Of a DNA stretch of 64,000 nucleotides, positions 1 through 10,995 are shown piece by piece; the first letter of the stretch is position 1, and the number at the start of each line of letters is the position of its first letter. The notes below the pieces were generated by a model, which made no database searches, was not told where the DNA came from, and worked only from the letters and a program-made list of their open reading frames with translations. Where the stretch lies: contig WNYE01000008.1 of the NCBI GenBank assembly GCA_021396245.1, positions 248,001-312,000 on the forward strand, in the 5' to 3' direction. The stretch comes from Sporothrix humicola (lineage: Eukaryota; Ascomycota; Sordariomycetes; Ophiostomatales; Ophiostomataceae). The translations under genes and the position numbers were made by a program.

Positions 1-1879
1 GAGAGAAAGGAGAGAAAAGGGAGAGGAAAAAGGGAAGAGAGGAAGACGACGGAAAAGCACGAAATTCTTATGTGTGGATGGATGGAAAAAGCGCTGCGCC
101 ATATTTTGCGCCTGCTGCTTTGGCTGGGGCTCCGGCATCCCACATCCCACCAAAAACCAAGACCAGCTTCCTCGCTGTGTGTGGATACGCTTTCCCCCGG
201 GTGGGCTCCTCTTGTGGGAACGAGGAAGTTTCTCTGGCGGGCACAAGGCCGTGAGAGCACACCAGTGGGTTGCACTTGCCCGCACAAAGCAAAAGCCCAC
301 AGTCCACACAGCTTCGCAGTTGCCCTTGGTTGCTGGCGGTAAATACATCGACTCGATACAGCAACAGGGGGAAGCTGTCCAAAAATTCTAGGGGAGAACC
401 GTCGTGATTAACCCCCCAAAGTTCCCCCTCCTTCCACAAAAAGCCCCCCCAAAACCCTACAAAACGCGACAGTTTGCTCACCGCTAGTCTTCTTACGGTT
501 TAGTGCATCTGTCTGGTGATCGGCAAATTCGGAGGAGAACGGCCCCGCTTTGCACACTGAGGCAAAGAAGCAGAGAATCAACAGAGAAACAACGCTTTCC
601 GACTTCCGCTGAAGAGAGGCAGTACGCAACACCGAACTTGGCGCGAGGTCCGCGGTGACGGCAGATATAAATATGACGAGGTAGAGATCTCGCGGTTTCG
701 CTCTGAAAACGACAGGAGCATTGTTTACTTCAATTGGCCTATTTTCCCACACACAGGACCTGTAGCCTCGCTGTACTTTTGCAGCCGCTGGGCCGCTGTC
801 GGAGGTTTCAGGGAGCAGCCGGCGGTGTGAGACGGCAGAACGCGCGCCTTCCACTTAGACGCAGCAGTGTGCGACAGTACGCACTGTATTATGACACTGT
901 ACGAAGATGGGATCGAAGCTGCACGTTTTCATCCAGTCTTGTCCATGTTCTATTTTCAGACGAGGACGACGTTGCTTGGGTTGGACAGCATCGATCTTCA
1001 CGATGGGTGATATTATATAAATTCGAGTAGGCACACAGCATGGCCAAAGTGGCTGCAATTGCTCGGTCACACCTCGGCCCACAAGCTGCAGGCACAGGTG
1101 GCTCTTTCTTCGAACCTGGGGATGTGACATTTCGTTCCTTCCTCGAACCCGCGAGGCTGTGACGTATTGACACTCAATCATCTGCACCGGATCGTAAGGC
1201 GCAACATTCTGGCCGAGCTGACCCTTTCTGTGTTTACACTTGCAAGTCATATCGCAGTCTCAACAGTGAAGCTATGTCTCATTCTGTCTCATACTCGATG
1301 TACGAACTCTCACCAAGTCCAGAATGACAAAGGCACCTGAACTTTGCATACTATTTGTCCCTACGAAAACCATACGAGCCTCCCCTCCACACGGAAGCTT
1401 CAAAGGATCTGGTCACTGCCTTTGTTGCCAAGTTTTTCTGTTTGCTCTCTTGAATCTCAGCCCCTAGTTCCCCGCGCTTTGGGCAATTCTGGCTGTCGAT
1501 GGCAGGGTGATCGGCGGGGGGCGCCGCCGTGCCAATCGGTGGACGAGAGGCGATATCTCCGTCACAAAATGCATGACCGACACGACCCTGGCCGTTTTGC
1601 GCCTGATTCCACACACCACAAAGGGCAACATGGAAACGATTTGGAACCCGGCCACGGGGCCCTGTTCAGCACGAGTGCCCGATTACGACGTTCTTGAAAG
1701 ATGCATCGCCAAAGAGACGAAAATAAAAGGCCTGGTGTTCCCAGGCTGAGCCAAGACCAACCTGTCACTGTCACTTTCACCCGCCAACTCAAAGATCTTA
1801 TTCATACATTAACACCGTTGAATATCTCTTGGCAGCCTTGCGACTCGACCTTGTCGCTACAACCTTTCACTTACTTAAT
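1..1879. other. Intergenic, no supported gene
   Basis: The first 60 bases are almost pure purine (GA-rich), the mirror of the pyrimidine-rich leaders seen upstream of many genes here, so a minus-strand gene might start just left of the window; this is a guess. Open frames up to about 148 codons occur on both strands but overlap each other, lack recognisable domains and look like chance frames. An AATAAAAGG tract near 1720 is a possible TATA-like element for the SDR gene that starts at 1880. Confidence 0.5.
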
Positions 1880-2896
1880 ATGGCGGAACCATCCAACTTC
1901 TCTCGCGCGTGGACGCAGTTTTTCCCACCGAAGCCAACCTATGTTGAGGCAGATGTCCCTGACCAGACCGGCCGCGTTCACCTTGTCACTGGTGCTAACT
2001 CGGGCCTAGGCAAGGAAACGGCACGCATCCTCTACGCCCGCAACGCCAAAGTTTATGTTGCCGGCCGGTCGCTCGAACGTGTCCAGCCTGCCATTGACGA
2101 CATCAAACAGTCGCGGCCAAACTCTAAGGGCAAGCTTATTTTCCTGGAACTCGACCTCAGCGATCTTGTCAAAGTCAAAAAGTCTGCCCAGGCTTTCCTT
2201 GCCCAGGAGAAGACCGGACTCCATGTCCTCTACAACAACGCCGGCGCCATGGGCTCCGACCCGCTTCGCCGCACTGCCCAGGGCCACGAACTGACCATGG
2301 GCGTCAACTGCGTCGGCACATTTTTGTTTACAGAGCTGCTCACACCACTCCTTCAGGCCACCGCCAAGAAATGCCTGCCTGCAACAAATGCCGTGCGCGT
2401 CGTTTGGCTTTCGTCGTACGGCCTTGAGTCGGCTGGTGTCGAGGGCGAGGCCGTTGTGCTCGACAATATTGCCTACGACCCGGCTGGCAAGGGAGGCGTC
2501 CCCAAAGCCATGGACCGCTACGCCACCAGCAAGGCCGGCGTCTGGGCCCTAGGAGTCGAGTACGCCCGCCGCCACCGGCAGGACAACATTGTCAGCCTGC
2601 CTATCAACCCGGGCAACCTGCTGACCGAGCTGGCCCGTGACATGGGCGCCATTTTCCGGTTCATGGTGTCGCCGCTGTGCTACCCGCCTGTCCTGGGTGC
2701 ATCGACCACAGTCTTTGCGGCGACATCGTCTGAAGTCACGCTCGACAACAGCGGCGGCTGGATTATTCCCTTTGGACGCATCTACCCGCTCAAGTCCCAT
2801 CTAGTCTCGGCCACCAAGCCCGAATCCGAGGGCGGCACCGGCGGCGTGGCTCGCTTCTGGGCATGGAACGAGGAGCAGGTCAAAGATTTCTTTTAA
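1880..2896 (+). CDS. Short-chain dehydrogenase/reductase (SDR), retinol-dehydrogenase-like
   Basis: A 338-residue single-exon NAD(P)-dependent oxidoreductase of the classical SDR superfamily. The Rossmann signature TGANSGLG lies at residues 37-44, the NNAG motif at 119-122, the catalytic serine in SSYG near 178-180, and the catalytic YATSK (Tyr214, Lys218) follows. This is a complete Ser-Tyr-Lys active site with the usual spacing. There is no signal peptide or clear membrane segment, so a cytosolic enzyme is expected. The ATG at 1880 is the first ATG of the open frame; upstream codons lack one. The overall layout resembles fungal retinol dehydrogenase/WWOX-like SDRs, whose true substrates are mostly unknown, so no substrate is assigned. 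The 3' flank has T-tracts and AATAAA-like signals near 3075. Neighbours give no pathway clue. Confidence 0.9.
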   Translation: MAEPSNFSRAWTQFFPPKPTYVEADVPDQTGRVHLVTGANSGLGKETARILYARNAKVYVAGRSLERVQPAIDDIKQSRPNSKGKLIFLELDLSDLVKVKKSAQAFLAQEKTGLHVLYNNAGAMGSDPLRRTAQGHELTMGVNCVGTFLFTELLTPLLQATAKKCLPATNAVRVVWLSSYGLESAGVEGEAVVLDNIAYDPAGKGGVPKAMDRYATSKAGVWALGVEYARRHRQDNIVSLPINPGNLLTELARDMGAIFRFMVSPLCYPPVLGASTTVFAATSSEVTLDNSGGWIIPFGRIYPLKSHLVSATKPESEGGTGGVARFWAWNEEQVKDFF

Positions 2897-4572
2897 TGAG
2901 AGAAAAGTGGTTCTGTAGGAAGCATCTGGGGTCTTTTTGGCTTATGAAGCGATACCAGGAGTTTTTTTTTAGTTTTTTTTTTTTTAGAGTTTTTTTTCAG
3001 TGTTCTTATCCATGTTAACAACTATTTCCGATTTTAACGTTCTTTTGCTTTTCTTTTTATTTTCCTGTTATTATTGAATAAAAACAAATAAAATAAGCAA
3101 CGTATGAGATTCTTTGCAGATCAACAGTGTCCATAAAAAAGGTGAAAACTTCTTTCCTTCTATCTTGTACTATCTCGAGTTTCTTTCCTCATTTAATCGG
3201 GTTTCTTTAGAGTTTTACTCCATTATATTCAAGGTTTACAACTTATCCATCTCCCCTCACAATTAGTATAACGTTCTTATACTCGTTTTTTCTCTACTTT
3301 CACCACTTGATTCTTTCTTTCCCCTCGGCACTCTATTCTATTTTTAACACTTCCATACCACTTCACACGGCACTTCATTTCAACCCGCCAACAGAAACTC
3401 GCTTTCCAGTACCCCTTGAGCGACGGACCGACATTGTAAACAGAAATAAACAGCTGTGGACAGATTCGCATCTGGCCAAGGGGATCTGGCCCGCCTCCTT
3501 TCTTTTTCTCTCGTCTCCGGCTGAATGCCACGTTCTTTCCCGTGACTTTTGCCTCTCCTCACAGGCTTTTCACTCATTCTTTGAATTTTTGTCAAGTTTT
3601 ATGCTCCATTTCGGCCTTATTTGAGCCTCTTAAGACTTGCTGGTTGGAGTCTCACTTTTTATTCCCTGCATTGTCCGCATTCGTTAAGACCGCCTTGTGT
3701 TTTTCATATTTATGACTTTATTTGATTGACATATTGCTTACCTGACAAGGAAACTTTGACGCTTTATCTAAATGCTTCTGCGTCTCTAACTAATTGACAA
3801 CCGGAACTGGATGCCCACTCTCCGTCGCCCTCTTTTGTGCCTTCCTTGTGTTCTCGCTTCGCTCATTTGTCTCTTTCCTATCTTGAATCATTAATTGAAC
3901 AACCACCTTCCCCCTCCTGCCTTCCCCTTTGCGCTCCTTCCGTGGCACCCGCGGCTTGACTCCGATTGTATAATATCTGGAGGTGGCCAAAATGGAAGGA
4001 GCGAAAAATGGTAGTTGGAAGCTGGTTTGCTTTCCACGGCATTGGTAACCCGGCCCCCAAATCCGCTCTCCATTCTACTTCTGCTGTAGGAAAGAGCCGC
4101 GTGTGACAGCATCGCGACTTCCCAACGATATTTTTTCTCTTTCCACGTTTTGATCTTGCCCCTTTTTTCCTGCCCATTCCTTGCCTCTTCCTTTCCCTCT
4201 CTCTCTCTCTTGTTTCGTTCAAACTTTTATTTTTATCATCTTCGCCCACACCTGCAATCTTGCTTCCTTCGCCTCTTGGGAACACATCTCCGAGCAGCGT
4301 GACTCGTTCCTTCATCTCACCAACAACCCTTATCTTGACCACCACCTGTTCGCCGCCAAGTATCCTCGCCTGTGCCGCCCTGCATCTCATCTCTACCCGA
4401 AAACCCCGTGGTCTGACGACGACACCGCTCGGTCTCGGGCCTGTTTTTACTTGGCTTTTTTCGTTTTATTATACCTATCTCTTTTACGCCTATTCCTCAT
4501 TCCTGCATCTCCTCTCATCACATCTGCCACAGAACGCGCCTTCAGAATGCCTTTTCTCCTATATTCTGTACC
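2897..4572. other. Intergenic: SDR 3' flank and long pyrimidine-rich leader of the peptidase gene
   Basis: The first 250 bases hold T-runs and AATAAA-like motifs consistent with the 3' end of the SDR transcript. From about 3200 to 4570 the plus strand is strongly C/T-rich, with a CT dinucleotide tract near 4193-4211. This is typical of promoter and leader DNA of highly expressed fungal genes. Open frames here are low-complexity and judged non-coding. Confidence 0.5.
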
Positions 4573-7089
4573 ATGAAAGCAAAAAGCGAGAGTATGCGTG
4601 TTTCACTCTTAGCTACCCTCGTGGGGTCTGCCCCCTTCCTCACGCCACCCGTCCATGGCCGAGCGACGGTGGTCCTCGAACACAGAAGGAGCCTGCCAAG
4701 CGGATGGCGGATCGAGTCCGAAGCGTCATTACAAGAAACAATAAGTGTTTCTATTGCTCTCGCGCAACCTAAACTGGCAGAGCTGGAAGCATACATGCTG
4801 AAGCAGATAAATCGCCCGACATCCTCCTCCACCCATCTTACAGCCGCCCAACTAGCAGCTTACCAAGTACCTCACGATGACGCCGTCCGCCATGTCTTGG
4901 GCTGGCTAGCCGAGAGTGGTGTCAGCGACACAAGAGCAGACGGGGCGTGGGTGAGGCTGAATGCCACGATCGACACAATAAATACACTCTTCGAGGCCGA
5001 TATGGCCTATTATTCCTACCGGAATAGCACAGCACCTGTGCTACGAGCACAATCATACTCAATACCAGAAGAACTGTCGAGCTATGTGGACTTTGTCTTC
5101 CCACTGTCCCATTTCATGCCACCGGGCGACTCGCATCAGCTGTCCACAAAACAAACACCACCCCCCGCACGGCGGTCAAGGAGACTGTCTAGAATAGAGA
5201 GGCGACAGAACAAGTTACCAGGCGGCCCGGGAGGTTCAGGAGGAGGAGGAGGAGGAGACAAAGGTGATAAAGGCGGAGGAGGCGGTGGTTTGGGGATCAG
5301 TTTCGGGCCCCCTAGTGGGCCGAGCAAACCAGGCAGCGGTGGCAGCAAAGGAGGCGGCAGCAGCACGGGCAACAATGGCAACAACGGTGGGGGCAATGCT
5401 CCAGGTGGCCCAGGTGGCCCAATCAGTGGCCCAGGGAGCAGTCCGGGAAATGGAGGAAGCAACGATGGCGGAGGGATCTGGAGTGGATGGGGATGGGATG
5501 GGCAAGGACAGGGCCGGGGTAATGGAAACGCAACATATCCTGCGTGGCCGTCCATGATGGCTTGCATACCTAGTATTATGACGCCAGGATGCATCCGCCA
5601 GATGTACAACTGGCCGTTGTATCCTCGTCCCGGAGCGACAAACCAATCAACCGCAACCAGGGTGTTGGAATCAACAACCATTTTTGCTTCGGGTCACCCA
5701 AAGCCGACGGCGACTGGCATCTTTGCACGGTTTGCCCGGTACGAGCGCCATCCTCGGCCAGAGCCACCCTCACCAGCGTCACCTACTGCAGTGTCGCTTG
5801 GCCCCATAAGCTCTGTGGAGGAGAAAAACCAGACAATATTGACGCCTGTTTCGGCAGCAACAGGACAGACACCGTCCTTTACTATACCGCCCTTCTCAAT
5901 TCCACCTTTTTCACTACCTACGGCACCGGTGTTGAGCTCACCAGTACGCCTCGGCGTTGCGGGTTTTCTGTCCGAATACGTCAACCACCAGGATGTCAAC
6001 GAATTCCTTCAGTTCTACGCACCGACAATCGGTTTCCCGATCCCCGGCAACCCGGCGTACAACTTCACCACAGTAAATGTCAACGGTGGAACAAATCCAC
6101 AAATGCCACGCTTTTTGGCCGGGGTGGAGGCATCCCTAGATATCGAGTATGCCATGGCCCTAGGCTACCCATCACAAGTTACATTCTACAGCACCGGAGG
6201 CACAGCTGATAAAATCAATCCGACCGGCGGCCGCCGCGACCCCAGGAAGTCTAGCAATGAGCCATACTTGGACCTCCTCGACTACCTCATCAACCAACCG
6301 GCAGATGCTGTGCCGCATGTGCTTTCCATTTCTTACAGCGACGACGAGCAGACGGTACCCCAACCTTACGCGACGCGTGTATGCCAGATGTTTATGCAGC
6401 TGGCAGCTCGAGGCACAACCGTCCTTGTGGCCACAGGCGACGGCGGCAGCCACGGTATCAGTGATGCGTGCATACACGGAGACGGGCCTAACAAGCGCCC
6501 GCTCATACCTACATTCCCTTCTTCGTGTCCGTGGGTCACGGCAGTGGGATCAACCGAAACTGGAACCGCAAGCTCACCTGGCGGCATACCGCCACCTGTT
6601 GCGGCCGACTACAGCTCAGGCGGATTCAGTAACTACTTTTCCCGACCAGCGTGGCAAAATGACACAGTCAATGCCTACTTGGACCGCGGTGGCGATACCA
6701 AGGCCGGGCTTTTCAACCGAGCGGGGCGGGGCACGCCTGACATATCTGTCATTGGGTCGCGATTCAGTGTCATATGGGGCGGCGTGCCGACATTTACGGG
6801 CGGCACCAGTGCCAGTACACCGGTCATTGCGGCAATGGTGGCATTGATCAACGACAAGAGACTGAAGGCGGGCAAGCCTTCGCTCGGTTGGCTCAATGGG
6901 GCATTGTATTCAGCACCAGTACAGAGTATACTGGAGGACGTGACGACAGGGACCAGCAAGGGATGTGGGCCGTTTAATAGGACAGCATGGACATCGGGCT
7001 GGACTGCAGCACCTGGGTGGGATCCTGTTACCGGCCTTGGTGTGCCCAATGACTTTGCAAAGCTCTCTGCTGCCTTGATGGAAGTCTAA
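4573..7089 (+). CDS. Secreted sedolisin-family (S53) serine-carboxyl peptidase with Gly-rich linker
   Basis: An 838-residue pro-peptidase. Residues 1-29 form a signal peptide (start at 4573, or the internal Met at 4594). A pro-kumamolisin-type prodomain follows to about 190. Catalytic residues of the S53 family are visible: Glu519 and Asp523 in EASLD, the oxyanion Asp623 in ATGDGG, and Ser746 in GGTSAS. The C-terminal calcium site is suggested by ILEDVT and GWDPVTGLG. Members act at acidic pH as tripeptidyl-peptidases or endopeptidases outside the cell. Two insertions are odd: a Gly-rich stretch at about 217-316 after a basic RR-rich segment that could be the maturation site, and a Pro/Ser/Thr-rich stretch at about 350-455 between the MTPGCIRQMYN and LGVAGFLSEY motifs. 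The second insertion could hide an unspliced intron, although the frame stays open. Confidence 0.9.
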   Translation: MKAKSESMRVSLLATLVGSAPFLTPPVHGRATVVLEHRRSLPSGWRIESEASLQETISVSIALAQPKLAELEAYMLKQINRPTSSSTHLTAAQLAAYQVPHDDAVRHVLGWLAESGVSDTRADGAWVRLNATIDTINTLFEADMAYYSYRNSTAPVLRAQSYSIPEELSSYVDFVFPLSHFMPPGDSHQLSTKQTPPPARRSRRLSRIERRQNKLPGGPGGSGGGGGGDKGDKGGGGGGLGISFGPPSGPSKPGSGGSKGGGSSTGNNGNNGGGNAPGGPGGPISGPGSSPGNGGSNDGGGIWSGWGWDGQGQGRGNGNATYPAWPSMMACIPSIMTPGCIRQMYNWPLYPRPGATNQSTATRVLESTTIFASGHPKPTATGIFARFARYERHPRPEPPSPASPTAVSLGPISSVEEKNQTILTPVSAATGQTPSFTIPPFSIPPFSLPTAPVLSSPVRLGVAGFLSEYVNHQDVNEFLQFYAPTIGFPIPGNPAYNFTTVNVNGGTNPQMPRFLAGVEASLDIEYAMALGYPSQVTFYSTGGTADKINPTGGRRDPRKSSNEPYLDLLDYLINQPADAVPHVLSISYSDDEQTVPQPYATRVCQMFMQLAARGTTVLVATGDGGSHGISDACIHGDGPNKRPLIPTFPSSCPWVTAVGSTETGTASSPGGIPPPVAADYSSGGFSNYFSRPAWQNDTVNAYLDRGGDTKAGLFNRAGRGTPDISVIGSRFSVIWGGVPTFTGGTSASTPVIAAMVALINDKRLKAGKPSLGWLNGALYSAPVQSILEDVTTGTSKGCGPFNRTAWTSGWTAAPGWDPVTGLGVPNDFAKLSAALMEV

Positions 7090-7368
7090 TGAGACACGCA
7101 GATATCCTGAGATGGGTCATAATGAGGCTGATACTATTTCTTACCTTCTCTCTTTCTCTCTCTCTGATTTCGTATGGCATTGGTCGAGCTTTTGGATATC
7201 TCTTGTTTTTATTGTTATTTTATTATCGTTACTTTGATTATCATCATACCAGCGCGGTGGATATTCCCAAGAAAGATGACAGTTCGCTTAAACAGGAAAG
7301 TAATTTCAGCACTCCTTTCTGCCTTCCTACAGCCCATTGATGTCTTTACAACCCTTCTCTGATCTCAC

Positions 7369-8533
7369 CTACGGGGACAGACTGATGCAGCCCGTCGAGC
7401 TGTCCTCCTCAAAGATGCCGCCAAAGATGATGCCCTCGTTGATGCCGGGCTCCTGGGTGCCGGTGTGCACAATATCGGCGCCAGCGTTCACGGGCTTCTT
7501 GAGCACGCCAAAGTGGAACTGGCCCTGGCCGCTGACGTCGTTGGCGATCGGCTGCGTGACGGACTTGAGCGCCGTCGTGCCGGTGGAGAAGAACACTTGC
7601 GACGTCAGCTTGTTGAAGTCGAGCGTGACGGCAAAGTTGTGGAAGACACCGGGGGTAAAGGGCGTGCTGAACAGCACCTGCGGCGGGTTGGCGTTGACGT
7701 TGCCAAAGAGCTGCAGCATGTTGGCGTTGGCGGCACCGCCGGCCTGGCCCAGGACCGTGCCGGTCTTGAGCACGAGCTGGTTGGTGCTAAAGTCGTTGCT
7801 CTCGAGGAAGACGAGCTGGTACTCGTGGGTGGTGTCGAGGGGCCGCTTGGCGTCCTGCATCACGCTAAAGTGCAGTGTCTTGACCCCCGTAGTGGACGGA
7901 TCGGTGCCGGAGTTGCTGGCCGGGATAAGTTCTGCGCGGCGAAAACCGGTCTGGACGTTGTCGGCGCTGGGGGCGAAGATGGACTTGTCGCTGCGAGAGG
8001 TGGATCAGCGATGACATCCGAGAGAGAGGAGGGAGAGAGAGAAGCAGAAGAAGAAGAGGGGGGCACAGATGATGAGGAGGAGGTGGCAGGCGGAGTCTCG
8101 AGCACGGGCATGTAGGCGAACGGGGTGGAGCGGGAGGAGGAAGACGCAAGGGACTGGGCGGACCTGATGGTGACCTCGGCCGGGACGGTGTTGACGTCGA
8201 ACTGGACCATTAGTATGCGAAAATGAGAGAAAGCGAGATATAAAAAAAGGAAGGGAGAGCAGCTTACAAGAGAACCCGCCACAGCAGGAAGCTGGATGAG
8301 CTGGCTGAACTTGAGGCCTGTTTTGTGGTGTTAGAGATGCATCGCAACCAAGAGAGCATCATCGAGTACCTACCCTGGCCAAAAACATTGCTTGGGCTGA
8401 AGATGTTGTTGTTTGTGTCGAATGAAGCGGCCGTGAAGGTCGATGGAACACGGCCGTCAAACTGGATCGTGCATTTCTGCGCCGATGCAAGGATGGGCAA
8501 AGCCAGCAAAGCGAGAGACTGGGCCGAGATCAT
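7369..8533 (-). CDS. Secreted GH131 beta-glucanase (4 exons)
   Basis: Exons read on the minus strand: 8533-8374, 8317-8268, 8201-8164 and 7990-7369, giving about 289 residues. The product starts with a signal peptide ending near ASAQ and continues CTIQFDGRVPSTFTAASFD, the N-terminal hallmark of the GH131 catalytic domain. Later segments IFAPSADNVQTGFRRAEL and HEYQLVFLESNDFST match the same family. GH131 enzymes cleave beta-1,3/1,6 and beta-1,4 glucans and occur almost only in fungi and oomycetes. Introns 1 and 2 have good donors (GTAGGT, GTAAGC) and CAG acceptors. Intron 3 (8163-7991) has a clear CAG acceptor, but its donor (GTCCGC) is weak and is inferred from frame. The gene converges on the S53 peptidase with a gap of about 280 bases. 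Confidence 0.85.
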
Positions 8534-8737
8534 TTTGTCCGTCTGAATTTTTCTTTTTCTTTTTTGGGAAAATAAAAGAGTCTAAATAAAATGGACCAGC
8601 CGTAGAAACGAAGCGAAAGAGAGTGAAAAAAGAAGAAAGAACGAGGGTATCAAGAACACGAAATCGATCAACGATGCGGACAGAAAGAGAGAAAGAGAAG
8701 AGTAAACAGGAAAACACACAAGAGAGGGACCTCTACG

Positions 8738-8744
8738 TTATATA
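8738..8744 (-). promoter_or_regulatory. Candidate TATA box for the GH131 gene
   Basis: TATATAA on the minus strand about 205 bases upstream of the GH131 start codon. It is a sequence match with plausible spacing only. Confidence 0.4.
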
Positions 8745-10581
8745 CGATGTGCACTCGACCGTGTTCCAGGACAAAGGTTAAACTATCGTGAGCCGTGTCG
8801 GGGGTCAACTGACACCGGTTTCTGCGGCACTTTGCCTTTCTTTCACTTTCTTTCTTCGTTTCTTGCTGCCTCCCTCGATTTTCCACTGAGCGGGGACGTT
8901 TGAGGTCATCGTTGGAAACGGGAGCATTCTGCTTCATGCAAATGCTTGGCGCGCGCTCACACAAAAACCACACGACTCCGTGGGTTGTGGGGACAGAAAT
9001 TAAGACTCGTTGCATCAGACGGATCCGGGAGGCTTGCTCAGATACTCACGATCTTTCAATGGAAATAGGGTGAATTAATGTGAGATGAGACGCTTGGGCT
9101 TATTTGAGAACAAGTCATGGTGGGCTTGACATTCACGAACATTAATGTAGAATTACCAGCACCCTACTTTTATATTTTCCTGAGATTCTCTGAGACTTGC
9201 CTCTGAATGAATAGTCGTGTTATCTCTGCAAAGAATGATAATAGTTTACGAGGAAAAAAGACACAACGAGAAGCAACAAAAAGCGAACATAACGATGAAA
9301 GATGCATCATCTGACGATATTTGCGGGGAAGAAAATAGAAGAAGAAAAGAAGGACGCACACCAAAAGTATGGATGAATCTACGATTTTTGGTTGACCACG
9401 GACGGCTGCACAGCAAAGAAGGGGCTGTTGGGCGAACATCAAACACGCTCGTCTCAAACATCGCGACCACTGACAGGACGGCACGGTCCTTTTTTGGGGG
9501 GGGGGGGGGTAAGGGGTGCAGAAGCGCAGACTTGCCGACAATCCGGAAAGAAGAGGGTGCTACGGATGAAAAGATGAGATTGATAAAGAGCGAAAATAAG
9601 AATAAAAACCTAAGAAAATCGAAAAGGGCACACGCACGAAATGAAATGAAAAGTGGTGAAAATCGAGTTTAGCGCTTTGTTGACTTTGTTTGTCCGTCGT
9701 AACACCTGATTGGTCAGATTTCGGTCTGTTCTACACCACACTAAATATCACGACGCCAAACATTCTTCAACAATCCGAGAAGTGAGTGCATTTCGAAAAA
9801 GTCGTTTTCGTGCCATTGGTTGTTAAGAAATGCCTTCTTAATGCAAGGTGAGTACATTGAGAGTTTTCAAAGAATAATTGCAAAATAAACGCACGCTTCA
9901 TATCCCATCTGAGTGATATAAATGGGATGCAAATGCGTGCTTTGGTCACTTGGACGCAATAGCTTCCGCTGCAAAGTTATGTAGCTAGATTATTCACGCG
10001 AACAGATGCCAAAACTGTCGAGCACTTTCCCATCGTAGTTGCCCTCTTTCGCCATTCACTGATGTTTTGTTTCGTGGGTTAATTCCACACACTGTCAGAG
10101 GCACTGTCCTGCCCTTTTTGGAACCGTCGCTGTCATTGGCTTCCAGCCCCGCGCTTGTGGAGTCTAAGAAGCTGTCCAAGCTTTCTAGCCGGCTGTCTCG
10201 ACGGAAAGCGCGACTGGTGAAGTGCTGAGTGTTGTTAGTCGCTGATTTAGCACACGCTCTTTCCCCGATGAACAGAAGGCGCCTTCCTTCTCACTCGTCT
10301 CGTCCAAACTTCACCAAATGTACGATTTTGGCCGTTTTCGAATTTTCGAAATCCTTTCCTTCTTCCATCTCCCAATTGCGTGGGATTGCAGCACAACCAC
10401 GCCGACAACAGTGGCACCAACCCCCCCTGCATGCTGCGCGCTGATCGACTTATCCCTGACCACCAAGCTAGACGCGCCCTCTGCAACGTCCGCCATTCTT
10501 CCCGCTATTGACTTTGCGAGGACGTGCAATTGACGGACAACTTCGACAAAAGACACAAAAAAGATAGAACCACGCAACTCG

Positions 10582-10965
10582 ACGCGTCCTTGGATATTCT
10601 ACAAACGACTTCAACATATTTTTCTAGACTTTACAACCGAACGGAAAGACAACATTACTATTTCGTTCTCGCTTTTCAAGCTCGGATTGTTTACACGCGC
10701 CGACAACCGTCATACGGCGCGTCACGGAAACCGAGCTTCTCGGACGACGACCTCTGGACAGCTTCACGACACCACACAAACCTACCAGACTCCCGGATTA
10801 GACGCGTCTTCTTTCGAGAGGAACGGGTGCAGCCGAATCTGCACAATTACCACTTTCACCACCAACACTTGCCCAACATAATTCGCGACTTGTCTCTCTC
10901 ATATCGACCCCCGCGATGCTTGAATAGACGCGCCCACAATTTGATATTTCGACATTCTGACGCGA
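10582..10965 (+). promoter_or_regulatory. Cluster of ACGCGN (MCB-like) motifs upstream of the sirtuin gene
   Basis: ACGCGT occurs at 10582-10587 and 10802-10807. ACGCGC occurs at 10695-10700 and 10928-10933, and ACGCGA at 10960-10965, all within 420 bases of the start codon. ACGCGT is the MluI cell-cycle box bound by MBF-type complexes (Mbp1/Res with Swi6/Cdc10) at G1/S genes in yeasts. A link to cell-cycle control of this H3K56-type deacetylase gene is inference. Confidence 0.45.
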
Positions 10966-10995
10966 CGTGACTCCTCGACATATTCCTCATTCAAT

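Larger units (their letters stand above)
8534..10995. other. Shared upstream region between GH131 (minus) and sirtuin (plus) genes
   Basis: A divergent promoter interval of about 2.4 kb. It contains a 14-base G run (9496-9509) and an AT-rich purine tract at 9550-9660. From 10,230 on there is a C/A/T-rich leader of the sirtuin gene carrying several ACGCGN motifs. A 148-codon frame at 10,524-10,970 is low-complexity and is probably 5' UTR. No RNA gene was recognised. Confidence 0.5.

Noticed and set aside
1829..1879. 17-codon upstream extension of the SDR frame
   Set aside because: It begins at a non-ATG codon; the first ATG at 1880 gives a normal SDR N terminus.
7465..8115. 216-codon plus-strand frame across the GH131 gene
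   Set aside because: It crosses introns of a clear GH131 gene on the other strand and has low-complexity Glu/Gly content.
9496..9509. 14-base G run; also T runs at 42585-42607 and 46111-46129
   Set aside because: Single homopolymers are common in fungal intergenic DNA and the G run is not arranged as a four-tract quadruplex.
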